In this document: positions 48,251 through 56,942 of the stretch, piece by piece
Layout of the letters: the number at the start of each line of letters is the position of its first letter
Numbering within the stretch: the stretch's first letter is position 1
NCBI GenBank assembly: GCA_964539025.1
Contig: CAZIFA010000008.1
Location: 19,618-83,617 of the forward strand
Length of the DNA: 64,000 bases
Origin: Micavibrio_A sp964539025
GTDB taxonomy: Bacteria > Pseudomonadota > Alphaproteobacteria > Micavibrionales > Micavibrionaceae
Reading direction: 5' to 3'
Position numbers and translations under genes: made by a program
Notes under the pieces: model-generated
The model's database searches: none
Seen by the model: the letters and a program-made list of their open reading frames with translations, nothing else
What the model was told of the DNA's origin: nothing

Positions 48251-49981
48251 CTAAAAACCAAAATGCCTGCGCTGGTCGTTCCAACCGTCAGGAAAAGGTC
48301 GCATAAGCTCGGACAGGCTCATGCCCTGAGGCTGCCGTCCATTCAGGATGGCCTCAATGATGTCCGGTGCAAGCTGGGTCATGCGAATTGTCTTGCCGAC
48401 ATAGCCGTGGTCCAGCATTTCCCGCTGTGCCAGGGTCATGATCGTCAGGCTCGGCTCTTTTTGCAATGTGTCAGCAAATTCATGACCTCTAATAATGGCT
48501 TTTATTAGATTGCTTTCATATCTTGGGCTTTTGGGCGCACTTAAGGCGCAGCCATCCGGCGTGGTGATGTATTTTCGGCCACCACGCATTTTAAACGTGA
48601 CGGGTATTTCAATCGTGATAGGGGAATCTTCGGTCAGCCGTGAAGTCGTTAATGCCACCTCCGGCATGATTTCGTGCAGCAGGCCCGCCATGCCCACGGG
48701 GCGGAGCGATATCTGCACCCTTTCAGCTGAAACCACCACACGCTGGATCAGCAGATTGGCAAGGCGCAGTTGCTCCAGCGGAAAAAGCTCATCCCATAGC
48801 AGTTCAAAATTCTCAAGGGCGCGGACTATTTTCTGTTCCGTCAGGGTGTCGCCAAGATCGCCTTTCTGGGCTTTGGCTAATATCTCTTTTGCCCATTCAG
48901 GCCGCGCCAGAAGACGGCGCATCTGATCAATGATGACCGATTCCAGCAGCGACGCGGAAACTGTTTTCAGCGGACAGTCATGATAGCTTTTTTTAACGGC
49001 CTGTGTGCTGACGTAATACCTGTAACGCTTTTCTTTCTTTTTTGCCGCAGCGCATGTCATAGCGTAACCGTCCTGGTCGAAAACAAGACCGCGCAGAAGG
49101 TATGACGCAGAGGTGCAGCGCAACGGCGACGAATTCGGCACACGGGTGTCGATCATCGAGCGCACTTTTTCAAAGACTTTCGGGTCGATGATGCCGTCAT
49201 GTTCGCCTTCGTAAATTGTGCCTTTATGGCTTATTTTCCCAATATAGATCTGGCTACAGAGAATTTTGTAAATAGAGCTTTTCGTGATGGGCTGGCCCTG
49301 GTGGTGTTTGCCCGTGCGCGAGACCCAGTTTTTCGACGTATAGCCTTTTTCAGCGAGATCTTTCACCAGCATGGTGGCGGAGCCGATTTCGATGAAACGG
49401 TGAAATATATATTGTACGATCTCGGCTTCGCCTGGATTTATTTCCAGCTTGCGGTTACGCACGTCATAGCCCAGAGGCGGCACACCGCCCATCCACATGC
49501 CCTTGCGCTTGGAGGCCGCAAATTTATCGCGGATCCGTTCGGTCGTCATTTCCCGTTCAAACTGCGCGAAGGATTGGAGGATATTGAGGATCAGCCTTCC
49601 CATCGACGTGTCGGTATTGAAATGCTGAGTGACGGATACGAACGAAACTTTGTGGCGGTCGAAGACTTCCATGATCTTCATGAAATCTGCCATAGAGCGC
49701 GACATCCGGTCGATTTTATAGACAACGATCACATCAATCAGACCGTCTTCAATATCCTCCATCAGTCGCTTAAGAGCAGGCCGCTCCATTGAGCCGCCAG
49801 AAAATCCGCCGTCATCATATCGTGTGGGCGATACGGTCCAGCCTTCATGCGCCTGCGCCCTGATATGGTGTTCAGCGGCCTCGCGCTGGGCATCAAGAGA
49901 GTTAAAATCTTGATCCAGTCCTTCGTCTGATGACTTTCGGGTATAAATCGCACAACGTTTTTTTATCTTCTCTGGGATCAT
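48251..49981 (-). CDS. large serine recombinase (copy 2, inverted)
   Basis: 576 residues, more than 90% identical by eye to the protein at 7436-9172 along its length: same YTRKSSDEGLDQDFNSLDAQ catalytic start, same MTTERIRDKFAASKRKGMW. Both copies keep all visible catalytic features. It overlaps the truncated DUF2924 gene by ATGA. Orientation is opposite to copy 1, with both 3' ends pointing to the metal region. Confidence 0.92.
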   Translation of the reverse strand: MIPEKIKKRCAIYTRKSSDEGLDQDFNSLDAQREAAEHHIRAQAHEGWTVSPTRYDDGGFSGGSMERPALKRLMEDIEDGLIDVIVVYKIDRMSRSMADFMKIMEVFDRHKVSFVSVTQHFNTDTSMGRLILNILQSFAQFEREMTTERIRDKFAASKRKGMWMGGVPPLGYDVRNRKLEINPGEAEIVQYIFHRFIEIGSATMLVKDLAEKGYTSKNWVSRTGKHHQGQPITKSSIYKILCSQIYIGKISHKGTIYEGEHDGIIDPKVFEKVRSMIDTRVPNSSPLRCTSASYLLRGLVFDQDGYAMTCAAAKKKEKRYRYYVSTQAVKKSYHDCPLKTVSASLLESVIIDQMRRLLARPEWAKEILAKAQKGDLGDTLTEQKIVRALENFELLWDELFPLEQLRLANLLIQRVVVSAERVQISLRPVGMAGLLHEIMPEVALTTSRLTEDSPITIEIPVTFKMRGGRKYITTPDGCALSAPKSPRYESNLIKAIIRGHEFADTLQKEPSLTIMTLAQREMLDHGYVGKTIRMTQLAPDIIEAILNGRQPQGMSLSELMRPFPDGWNDQRRHFGF

Positions 49982-50367
49982 GATTGCCTCTTCAGTCCAA
50001 AGAACACAGGGCCGGACCAGCGTGTGCCTGTGATAACGCGGGCGATGATAGAAAGATTGGTGTATTTATGCCCCTGATATTCAAATCCATCATCCAGCAC
50101 AATCACGCGGTGTTCGACCCCCTGATATTCGCGTACGATCATCGTACCAGCAGGTGGCAAGGATCGGTTTCTTTCCTGGCTGCCAGCGTTGATATCGTTC
50201 CGCAGATTTCTGATTTTCTGTTTTGTCTCAGGTGTCAGACCGCCATAGGCTACTTCCTGAATGCGGTATGCGATCTTTTTTTCAAGATAAGCGCGATTGA
50301 ATTTCGGCGCTTCGGTCTTGAACATGCGTTTGGGTCCCGGTCCCCTTATGCGGCGCTCAAGGCCCAA
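49978..50367 (-). pseudogene. DUF2924 family gene, 5'-truncated (copy 2)
   Basis: From codon 13 (KRMFKTEAPKFNRAYLEKKIAYRIQEVAYGGL) to the end it matches the intact copy at 7014-7439. The first 30 residues of the intact protein (up to DTW) are replaced by MGLERRIRGPGP from the adjoining element. The break is near base 50331. It may still be translated from ATG 50367 with a foreign N-terminus. Confidence 0.8.
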
Positions 50368-50400
50368 TATCGCCTTTGTTACGGGCCGAGCGGCCTTGCC

Positions 50401-51336
50401 TCAGACTGTTTCGTCCACTTTCTCTTTCGTATTGATGGACTGAATATCGGCAATTTTTTGAAACTCGTCTAAAATTTCTGGGTAGTTCTGTTTCAAGTAA
50501 CGGATGATTTTTGCGTTATCCATGAGTTTTGAAACGTATCCTTTGGCGACTGTAAAATTCAGGACGGTGCTTCCCAGAGATTCTTCGATCAGGCGATATT
50601 CATCCTGCAAGCTCTGCATTTCGCTTTGCATTCTGGCCATCTGATCTTCATCAATGCCTTTGATTTTCTTTGCCTTGTCCGGTTCCAAAAGTTTGTCCTG
50701 CGGCGTTCCTGCCAAAAGGGCTTTCGCATAGGGAACGGTATAAACATTCATGCTCTTCATTAGCTCGGCGCATTCGATCTGACGCATGGGAGCCATTTTC
50801 TTGAGAACGCGGAACACACCACCAGCCACCATTTTATCTTTCAGAATATCAATGGCTTCTTTGCAAATCCCGTCGAGCATTTTCCGCTTGAGGATAATGC
50901 TGCGGACATCAACATTTAAAGCTCTTGCGATCTTTTCTTCGGAGACGCCGCGTTCTACAGCGTTAACAATCATCCGGTGTTCTTGAATGGTAGAAATCCG
51001 GTTGATCAGCTTATTAAAAGTGAAAGCCTCGTCGTCCGTTGAAACCAGGCAAACAACACTTTTCTCGCCCAACTCCCTTAAAATCTCGATACGGACATGC
51101 CCGTCGAGCAGATAATATTGTCCAGAATCATCTTTGCAAGGCGTAACCGCCGGAGGTTCTATAACCCCGATTTCTTTAATGGAAGCGAAGATCTGCTTGT
51201 ATTTCACGCCACCGCGAATATTGGGTGCAATCATCTTTAAAGGGATGATCTGTCCGATAGGAAGCGTGATAGTTTCAGTTTCAAAACTGATTTTTATCGG
51301 ATTTTTTGGTAAATCCATATCATCAAGGTCAGACAT
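50401..51336 (-). CDS. RepB/ParB-like protein 2 of the recombinase unit
   Basis: 311 residues from ATG 51336, overlapping the previous stop by 8 bases. ParB N-terminal fold: IPLKMIAPNIRGGVKYKQI, YYLLDGHVRIEILRELG; then an HTH (ERGVSEEKIARALNVDVRSI) and a helical C-terminal domain like RepB-C proteins. It likely binds DNA of the mobile unit rather than a plasmid centromere. Confidence 0.75.
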   Translation of the reverse strand: MSDLDDMDLPKNPIKISFETETITLPIGQIIPLKMIAPNIRGGVKYKQIFASIKEIGVIEPPAVTPCKDDSGQYYLLDGHVRIEILRELGEKSVVCLVSTDDEAFTFNKLINRISTIQEHRMIVNAVERGVSEEKIARALNVDVRSIILKRKMLDGICKEAIDILKDKMVAGGVFRVLKKMAPMRQIECAELMKSMNVYTVPYAKALLAGTPQDKLLEPDKAKKIKGIDEDQMARMQSEMQSLQDEYRLIEESLGSTVLNFTVAKGYVSKLMDNAKIIRYLKQNYPEILDEFQKIADIQSINTKEKVDETV

Positions 51337-52231
51337 GAACACCCCTTTGCTCCAACATTTCAGCAATCGTTTTTGGGAAAGAGGTCAATCCTTCCGCCTT
51401 TAACAGCGTTTTAAAATTGTCATCGGAATATAACCTTTTGATGGCTTCGACAATAAATAGAAGGTTGTTGTTCACCATCTCTGATTTTCGAACCAGTATC
51501 TTCTTTTTATTAACGTCTTGTTTATATGCGGCGATAACATCTTCGGCTGATGAGGGGCGATGCTGCGCTCCTCTTCTATAAACCCCTTTGCGAATACCTT
51601 TCCCCCGCAGTTTTCTGGCTTCCAGGATCTTCTTCGCCGTCAGGAGCTTGCGACCGCGCAGTTGTTTATTTTCATAGGCGTCTTGTAGTGCTTTTTGCTC
51701 TTCGCCTGGGGAATCTGAGATTAGCGCAGCAAGGCTAATGGGCATTAAACCTGACTCGACCGCAGCGATCAGGCGTTCTTCACCTTTTTCTATTAAATTG
51801 GTGATGTCTCTGACATACGGCCACGCCATGCCGGTTTTCTTGGAAATATCCCCTATGCTGTATCCTTGCTTTCGCAAGATCTCGATGCCTTTCATCAGAT
51901 CCATAGCCGAGTGCTGGCGGCGCGCCATGTTTTCGACGATGCTCATCACCATCATGTCTTCCTCGCTAGCGTCGATGACGATGGCCGGGATTTCTTTTTG
52001 TTCGCAGGCGATGAATATTTCGAGTCGTCCTTGACCACAGACAAGATCATACTCCTTGCCAGGAACATTAGATTTGCAGGAGGTCACAGTAATGGGGCGC
52101 TTGAGACCAACTTGTACGACGTTGTCGGCGACAGCCTTATATTGTTTCTTGCTCCGTACACGGGGGTTCGGAACGTGGATTTTGTCCACGGGTATCATGG
52201 CGATCTTGCCTTTACGATTTCCAGTCTTCAT
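51329..52231 (-). CDS. RepB/ParB-like protein 1 of the recombinase unit
   Basis: 300 residues. ParB motifs: IPVDKIHVPNPRVRSKKQYKAV, DLVCGQGRLEIF, IVENMARRQHSAMDLMKGIEIL with HTH (YSIGDISKKTGMAWPYVRDI). Start overlaps the recombinase stop by ATGA. Together with the second ParB-like gene it forms a coupled trio with the recombinase. Confidence 0.82.
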   Translation of the reverse strand: MKTGNRKGKIAMIPVDKIHVPNPRVRSKKQYKAVADNVVQVGLKRPITVTSCKSNVPGKEYDLVCGQGRLEIFIACEQKEIPAIVIDASEEDMMVMSIVENMARRQHSAMDLMKGIEILRKQGYSIGDISKKTGMAWPYVRDITNLIEKGEERLIAAVESGLMPISLAALISDSPGEEQKALQDAYENKQLRGRKLLTAKKILEARKLRGKGIRKGVYRRGAQHRPSSAEDVIAAYKQDVNKKKILVRKSEMVNNNLLFIVEAIKRLYSDDNFKTLLKAEGLTSFPKTIAEMLEQRGVHV

Positions 52232-53784
52232 GCGGCCTCCGGTATTTTTTCGCGGCGGGTTAAGGAGAAAAAGTCCTCCAGATCATCAAAACGATACGAA
52301 TCTAGAGCTATGCCGTTATTTTCGGCCAATCTCATTTTAGGATCTTCGATATCAAGCGCGGACAGGATGTAATAATCCAAGGCTTCTTTGTTGTCTGCGT
52401 CCATGCGGACTGCGATTGTGATGTCCGGCATCAGGCTGCTATCAAGATGGATTTTCCAACGATTGCTTCCGGCCTGCGTTTGCTGGCAGCGGCAGATGAC
52501 GATGGAAACCTTTAGTTCACCATTAATGAATAAAAAATCTGATCCGACTTCACGCCAGACGTCGCCACCAAGTTCTTTAATTCGTTTTATAGTGTCCTCG
52601 ACGATTTCAGGGTAAAGCTGGCGCAGGTGTTTGTTGGTTTCGATATAGCTGTAGTCACGATCAGGTGTAAATCCGATCAATTGGTAGGCGCGGATCAGGC
52701 TGCCAAAACGATGCGCGTAGGCACTGCTGGAGGGCATGTCTTCGGTTTCATCGATCACAAGACCGGACAGCCATCCTTGTTTGTCATGAAGGGTTTTGAG
52801 GCGTGTCAGCATTTCCTCGTCGGTGAATTTTCGGCAGCGTTCCCGGATAATCCCCTGCGCTTCATAAAAATAGCGAGGTTCGACAATTGCTTTGAAAACC
52901 CCGTCGGAACGGATCCACATTTCCGGCGGATTTACGACATGGCGTTGCTTAAGTTTGAACGATGTACGATTGAAGACGTTGTTGCCTATATATTTCTCAT
53001 TCGTCAAAACTTCATGGACTGTTCCGCGTGTCCAGGGGCGGCCTAAATCGGTCAAGATGCCTCGATTATTCAGCTGGGCGGCTATCTGGCTTTCCAGCAT
53101 GTAGTCATCGACGAAGGCACTGTAGATCCAGCGCACGTTTTCGATTTCCTCTTCCGGTCCTGGTATAAGAATGACCCTGTCTGTTTGCAGAGATTTATGT
53201 TCACCGCGCTTTAGTTCGCTTTTGGGTGTGCCATGTTCATCGATCAATTGCCGCCGCAAGCCGTATCCCGCAGGACCGCCCTGGCGGTATCCTTTTTCAA
53301 TCAGGCGGCACTGTCCGGCAAAAACCTTTACTGACAGCTCCCGGCTGTACTCGCCAGCCATACTCCGCTTGATATTTTTCATTAAATTGGATTGCAGGCT
53401 GCCGTCATTGGTAAATTGTTCGGCGACATACTGGACATCGTACCCAGATTTTCGGCAGATAAATTCATAGTAGGCACTTTCATCAACGTCCTGGTAGCGC
53501 CCCCAGCGCGTCACGTCCAAAATTAGGATAACGCTGAACTCTGTCGTTCCGGCCTGTACGTCAGAAATCAGGGTTTGCAGGGCAGTCCGCCCACTGAAGC
53601 TCAGGCCGCTTCTACCGCCGTCCGTATAGGTTTTTACAAGGTCGATCTGATGGCGGGTAGCGTAGTCCCGCATCGCGGCTTCCTGATTTTCGGTCGAGTA
53701 TTTCTGATGATCCGTTGACATACGGACATAAATGGCGGCTTTCCGCTTTTCTTTGCTATAATTTTCTTCTTCTTTGGCCTGCAC
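52228..53784 (-). CDS. serine recombinase of a different family (with RepB-like partners)
   Basis: 518 residues. Catalytic start AAIYVRMSTDHQKYSTENQ (Ser near residue 22), SVILILDVTRWGRYQDVDE, recombinase domain (GGPAGYGLRRQLID; VLTNEKYIGNNVFNRTSFKL). It is not closely similar to the two copies at 7.4 and 48.3 kb. First gene of the trio; probably moves the unit that has landed in the DUF2924 gene. Confidence 0.9.
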   Translation of the reverse strand: MQAKEEENYSKEKRKAAIYVRMSTDHQKYSTENQEAAMRDYATRHQIDLVKTYTDGGRSGLSFSGRTALQTLISDVQAGTTEFSVILILDVTRWGRYQDVDESAYYEFICRKSGYDVQYVAEQFTNDGSLQSNLMKNIKRSMAGEYSRELSVKVFAGQCRLIEKGYRQGGPAGYGLRRQLIDEHGTPKSELKRGEHKSLQTDRVILIPGPEEEIENVRWIYSAFVDDYMLESQIAAQLNNRGILTDLGRPWTRGTVHEVLTNEKYIGNNVFNRTSFKLKQRHVVNPPEMWIRSDGVFKAIVEPRYFYEAQGIIRERCRKFTDEEMLTRLKTLHDKQGWLSGLVIDETEDMPSSSAYAHRFGSLIRAYQLIGFTPDRDYSYIETNKHLRQLYPEIVEDTIKRIKELGGDVWREVGSDFLFINGELKVSIVICRCQQTQAGSNRWKIHLDSSLMPDITIAVRMDADNKEALDYYILSALDIEDPKMRLAENNGIALDSYRFDDLEDFFSLTRREKIPEAA

Positions 53785-53865
53785 TTTTTAATTCCCAACT
53801 ATTTTCCGCCGACAGCATAAAGCGACTTCCTGTGCACCAGATGCCAGGAAATCGCCTGCAAAATT

Positions 53866-53892
53866 GCTCCTTTCTAATGTAAACAAAGGAGC
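53866..53892 (+). promoter_or_regulatory. hairpin that hides the ribosome binding site
   Basis: GCTCCTTT (53866-53873), 11-base loop, AAAGGAGC (53885-53892); the right arm is the Shine-Dalgarno sequence of the gene at 53899. Folding of the mRNA would sequester it. It could also act as an operator. Confidence 0.5.
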
Positions 53893-53898
53893 ATATGG

Positions 53899-54474
53899 AT
53901 GTCTTACAAAAAAATGGACAGAGTTTTGCCAATTCTGTCGCAGCAAAAAACAGCAGAAATTATCGGCGAAATATTACATGAAATTTATGATGGTCACGGC
54001 TCATCGGTGAAGGCAATTGCAGCAGTCATTCCGGCAGATTTGAGAACAATAAAAAGCTGGTACGAAGGGCAGAACGTACCGAATTTAAGTCATTTCCTAG
54101 AGCTGTGCGCGAATGCGCCAGAGTTTCTTTCTGCTATCCTGCAAGCAATCGGATATGCAGATCTGGCAGAGTATATTGAGCAGCGCCAGCGTCAGGAAAA
54201 TGAAACTAAAAACACCGAAAAAATTGAAGTCATTAGTATCATTTTTGATACTAATGACTCTGCAAGCACTCTTGACCTGATCCGGCAATTGAATATCAGG
54301 CAGGTATGGTTTTACGGCGAATTGAAAAAAGGGAACAGTCCTGGCCTGATAGATTTGATCCGTTTCTGGGATGTTGGCGAAGCTACGGCCAAACGTGATT
54401 TATCGGATCTGGCACGGTTGGGGCTGATCAGGTTCGTAGGGACGAAACGAAGCGGATATTACGAAATCCAATAA
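53899..54474 (+). CDS. putative HTH regulator
   Basis: 191 residues. An N-terminal HTH (SVKAIAAVIPADLRTIKSWYEGQNVPNLSHFLELC) is followed by a linker and a C-terminal winged helix (LIDLIRFWDVGEATAKRDLSDLARLGLIRFVGTKRSGYYEI). Divergent from the recombinase trio, so it may control it. AT-rich region. No exact family recognised. Confidence 0.6.
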   Translation: MSYKKMDRVLPILSQQKTAEIIGEILHEIYDGHGSSVKAIAAVIPADLRTIKSWYEGQNVPNLSHFLELCANAPEFLSAILQAIGYADLAEYIEQRQRQENETKNTEKIEVISIIFDTNDSASTLDLIRQLNIRQVWFYGELKKGNSPGLIDLIRFWDVGEATAKRDLSDLARLGLIRFVGTKRSGYYEIQ

Positions 54475-54509
54475 ATGGATGGAATCGGGTGTCTTTACGG
54501 GTGTCCCAG

Positions 54510-54562
54510 CCATTAATGAGAAAACGCCTTATTAATGGGAAACGCTTTAAACCTTAATAAGG
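54510..54562 (+). repeat. overlapping inverted repeats (mutually exclusive hairpins)
   Basis: CCATTAAT (54510-54517) pairs with ATTAATGG (54531-54538). CCTTATTAA (54527-54535) pairs with TTAATAAGG (54554-54562). The middle segment is shared, so only one hairpin can form at a time. There is also a direct repeat TTAATGRGAAA(A)CGC. Located 67 bases before the DUF6088-like gene. Confidence 0.5.
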
Positions 54563-54628
54563 ATTATCGGCGCACCTGAGAATAATGCTAAAAATGTCGT
54601 ATTTTGATGGTGCAGTTCATTGAGAAAC

Positions 54629-55042
54629 ATGGATAAAAACAGAACATTAAAAGACAGGATAAAGCTGCGTATCTCTCGTAAAAAATGCGCCGTTTTTCTG
54701 CGGGAAGATTTTGAGGATCTGGGTGGCTACAACCAGGTGGGCCGGTGTTTGCGGTTGCTGGTGCGCGAAGGCGCGCTTATCAAGATAGGGTACGGTTTGT
54801 ACGCCAAAGCCAAAATATCACCCCTGACAGGGACTGTCGTGCCTGTTCTGGCATTGCCATCCCTGGCGAAGGAAGCGTTGAATCGCCTGGGTTTTGAAAC
54901 CGGGCCATCCAGCTCTGATATCGCTTATAATTCAGGTAAATCGACCCAGGTTCCTACGGGGCGCATGATTGGAATTACAGGACGGACCAATCGGAGAATC
55001 GGCTACAATGGCGCGTATGTTAGTTATGAAGATATCTCCTGA
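54629..55042 (+). CDS. DUF6088/AbiEi-like protein
   Basis: 137 residues from ATG 54629. An N-terminal winged helix (RISRKKCAVFLREDFEDLGGYNQVGRCLRLLVREGALIKIGYGLYAKAK) is as in type IV antitoxins and DUF6088 proteins. The C-terminal part is TGRTNRRIGYNGAYVSYED. No AbiEii-like toxin gene follows, so it is an orphan. A 3' fragment of a close relative is at 34518-34665. Confidence 0.65.
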   Translation: MDKNRTLKDRIKLRISRKKCAVFLREDFEDLGGYNQVGRCLRLLVREGALIKIGYGLYAKAKISPLTGTVVPVLALPSLAKEALNRLGFETGPSSSDIAYNSGKSTQVPTGRMIGITGRTNRRIGYNGAYVSYEDIS

Positions 55043-55144
55043 TAAAGAAAATTGGCGTAACATACTCTTTGTAAAGGCGATTCTGCCTTTGTCTGCTGGC
55101 GGCAATAATAATCATTGAAATCGTGCAACTAAAGTGGTACACTC

Positions 55145-55552
55145 ATGAAAGATGCCAATAAAAACCCAGTGAAAGAATTCGTCCTTTATGAAGGCGAGTG
55201 CTTCACAGTTGAATGGTACTACTCCGCTGCTGGAAAGAGTCAGGCTTTGGATTATTTCAATGATCTGGAGCAAAAGCAGCAGATTAAACTGTTAAAACTC
55301 GCAAAGCACATCGGTGATATTGGCGAGATCAAAAACAAGGAAAAATTCAGGAATGAAGGGGACAAGATTTTTGCCTTCAAACCACAACCCGACAGGTTTC
55401 TATGCTTTTTCACAGATGGCCAGAAGATCGTTATAACGAACGCCTTCGTCAAGAAGCAGGATAAATTGCCCCAGGGTGAAAAGGACAGAGCCTTAAAATG
55501 CATGGTGGATTTTCAGGAACGAGTTAAAAAAGGGACATACTACGATGACTAA
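55145..55552 (+). CDS. HigB/Gp49-type toxin
   Basis: 135 residues. TVEWYYSAAGKSQALDYFNDLEQKQQ, GDKIFAFKPQPDRFLCFFTDGQKIVITNAFVKKQDKLPQGE: the RelE-like fold of the phage-derived Gp49 family with conserved Lys/Arg and Phe residues. It overlaps the antitoxin gene by 8 bases. Likely an mRNA-cleaving toxin on the ribosome. Confidence 0.8.
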   Translation: MKDANKNPVKEFVLYEGECFTVEWYYSAAGKSQALDYFNDLEQKQQIKLLKLAKHIGDIGEIKNKEKFRNEGDKIFAFKPQPDRFLCFFTDGQKIVITNAFVKKQDKLPQGEKDRALKCMVDFQERVKKGTYYDD

Positions 55553-55841
55553 AAAACAATCTACATATGACCGGCTCATGCAGGACAAGAGCTTCAAGAA
55601 GGAATTTGAGAAGGAATATGATGATCTCCTTCTCTCCGAACTTGTGCTGGCTGTGATGGAAAATGATAAAATATCTGTACGGAAACTGGCAAAGGCATCC
55701 AATCTTTCGCCGACGGTCATTCAGAAGATCCGCAGCGGTCAGCAGAAAGACATCAAGGTTGGAAATTTCATCAGTATCATGCAGGAATGCGGGTATGCCC
55801 TGGTTTTGGAAAAGGGCGATCAGCGGATCCATCTTCACTAA
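55545..55841 (+). CDS. XRE family antitoxin (partner of the Gp49-type toxin)
   Basis: 98 residues. DLLLSELVLAVMENDKISVRKLAKASNLSPTVIQKIRSGQQKDIKVGNFISIMQECGYALVLEKGD: an HTH of the HigA2-like type with the usual extra helical start. Second gene of the toxin-first pair. Confidence 0.82.
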   Translation: MTKKQSTYDRLMQDKSFKKEFEKEYDDLLLSELVLAVMENDKISVRKLAKASNLSPTVIQKIRSGQQKDIKVGNFISIMQECGYALVLEKGDQRIHLH

Positions 55842-55866
55842 TCTGGTATTAAAACAGGGCACGATC

Positions 55867-56172
55867 ATGACAACGGGCAGAGGACATCGTCGGTTCAGAG
55901 AAATTGAAGCGGAATATTTTCGTAATCGTCCTGACGAAATAATGCCCTACATGGAAGAAATTTTTGAAGAATACGCAAACGATGACAACTCGGAGGCGTT
56001 GCTGGCCTCCCTGAAAGTCATCGCAAAAGTCAGAGGCGTTGAAAATCACATGGAGATGGAGGACGACCAATTATCAAAGGACGTTGACCAGCCCCTGAGA
56101 AAAATAAACGCGCTGATGATCTCGATGGGCTACCGCCTGGTGCCTGAAAAAATCGATCTACTCACAAAATGA
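55867..56172 (+). CDS. antitoxin-like helical protein
   Basis: 101 residues from ATG 55867. The middle (NSEALLASLKVIAKVRGVENHMEM ... LRKINALMISMGYRLV) resembles the addiction-module antidote family that pairs with RelE-type toxins, but the recognition helix is poorly conserved. 25 bases after the toxin-antitoxin pair. It may be a third component or a relic. Confidence 0.45.
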   Translation: MTTGRGHRRFREIEAEYFRNRPDEIMPYMEEIFEEYANDDNSEALLASLKVIAKVRGVENHMEMEDDQLSKDVDQPLRKINALMISMGYRLVPEKIDLLTK

Positions 56173-56260
56173 CCCGCTGGTTTCAGATGAAGAGTTGTTT
56201 TCAACTGCCAAACGAAATCAAAAAGAACGTCACTAACAACTCTCTCCGCACCAACAGCTT

Positions 56261-56630
56261 CTACTCATAAAATTCGGCAAAATGGCTAAAAACAGCCGTT
56301 TCTTGAATCTTGAACATCGACAAGTTCAGTTCAATTCCCGCATCCGCAACCAATTTTTCACATGTCTTGATTTCATCGTGCTTTTCAAGAGCGCTGTCGT
56401 CATCGTTTGTATTGGTATGACTGTAGCCGGGAAAATATTCCGGCGTCAGGGAACTGGAATACAATGGTGTTGAATCTCTGGCAAGAAAAAGATCAGTCCA
56501 GTTTTGTAGCATCAATCCCATTCAAAATGGATCCGCCGGATTTTTTTTAATATTCTCAAATTTTGTTGAGCCTCTTCAGAAAGGTCGGAGGTTTTCTTGT
56601 TGTGTGTGGCAAGGAAATAAGATTATCAGC
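56261..56630 (-). pseudogene. DUF2431 gene, decayed second copy
   Basis: Scattered matches to 21962-22447: KTSDLSEEAQQNLRILKK (56560-56615), GIDATKLD-equivalent DNA (56500-56520) and FPGYSHTNTN(D)DDSALEKHDE (56380-56440), with frame changes and an internal deletion. The rest of 56173-56852 is AT-rich and shows only a weak hairpin (AGTCCCCT/AAGGGGCT at 56741-56759). Confidence 0.7.
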
Positions 56631-56942
56631 AGCCTTTTTCAAGCTGGTATATAACTTGTGTGTAAGTAAGGAATAGTCGAGAAATAGCAGTGCATATAAA
56701 TCGAGAAAGCGGCAATGTAATTGTAGGCGACTGGATTTTTAGTCCCCTCTAAAGGGGCTATGTAGTCATTTCTGCGCGCCACACGTATGTTTTTTTTCAA
56801 TCAGTTGAGATACTTCGCGCACAATAGCTAAAATTTTAGAGGTTGTTAACTATTGGAGGCGGATAATGGAAAGTGGGAAAGGCTCCCGTCCGTTCATCCG
56901 GAGCGGCGGGGTATCTGGGGGTTGCAGTTGTTGCGAAAACTT

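Noticed and set aside
49199..49792. 197-codon frame conserved at 7625-8218 and 49199-49792
   Set aside because: Antisense shadow of the two near-identical recombinase genes; conservation follows from the real genes.
56741..56759. Hairpin AGTCCCCT/AAGGGGCT as a terminator
   Set aside because: There is no U-run after the stem on either strand and no gene ends close by.
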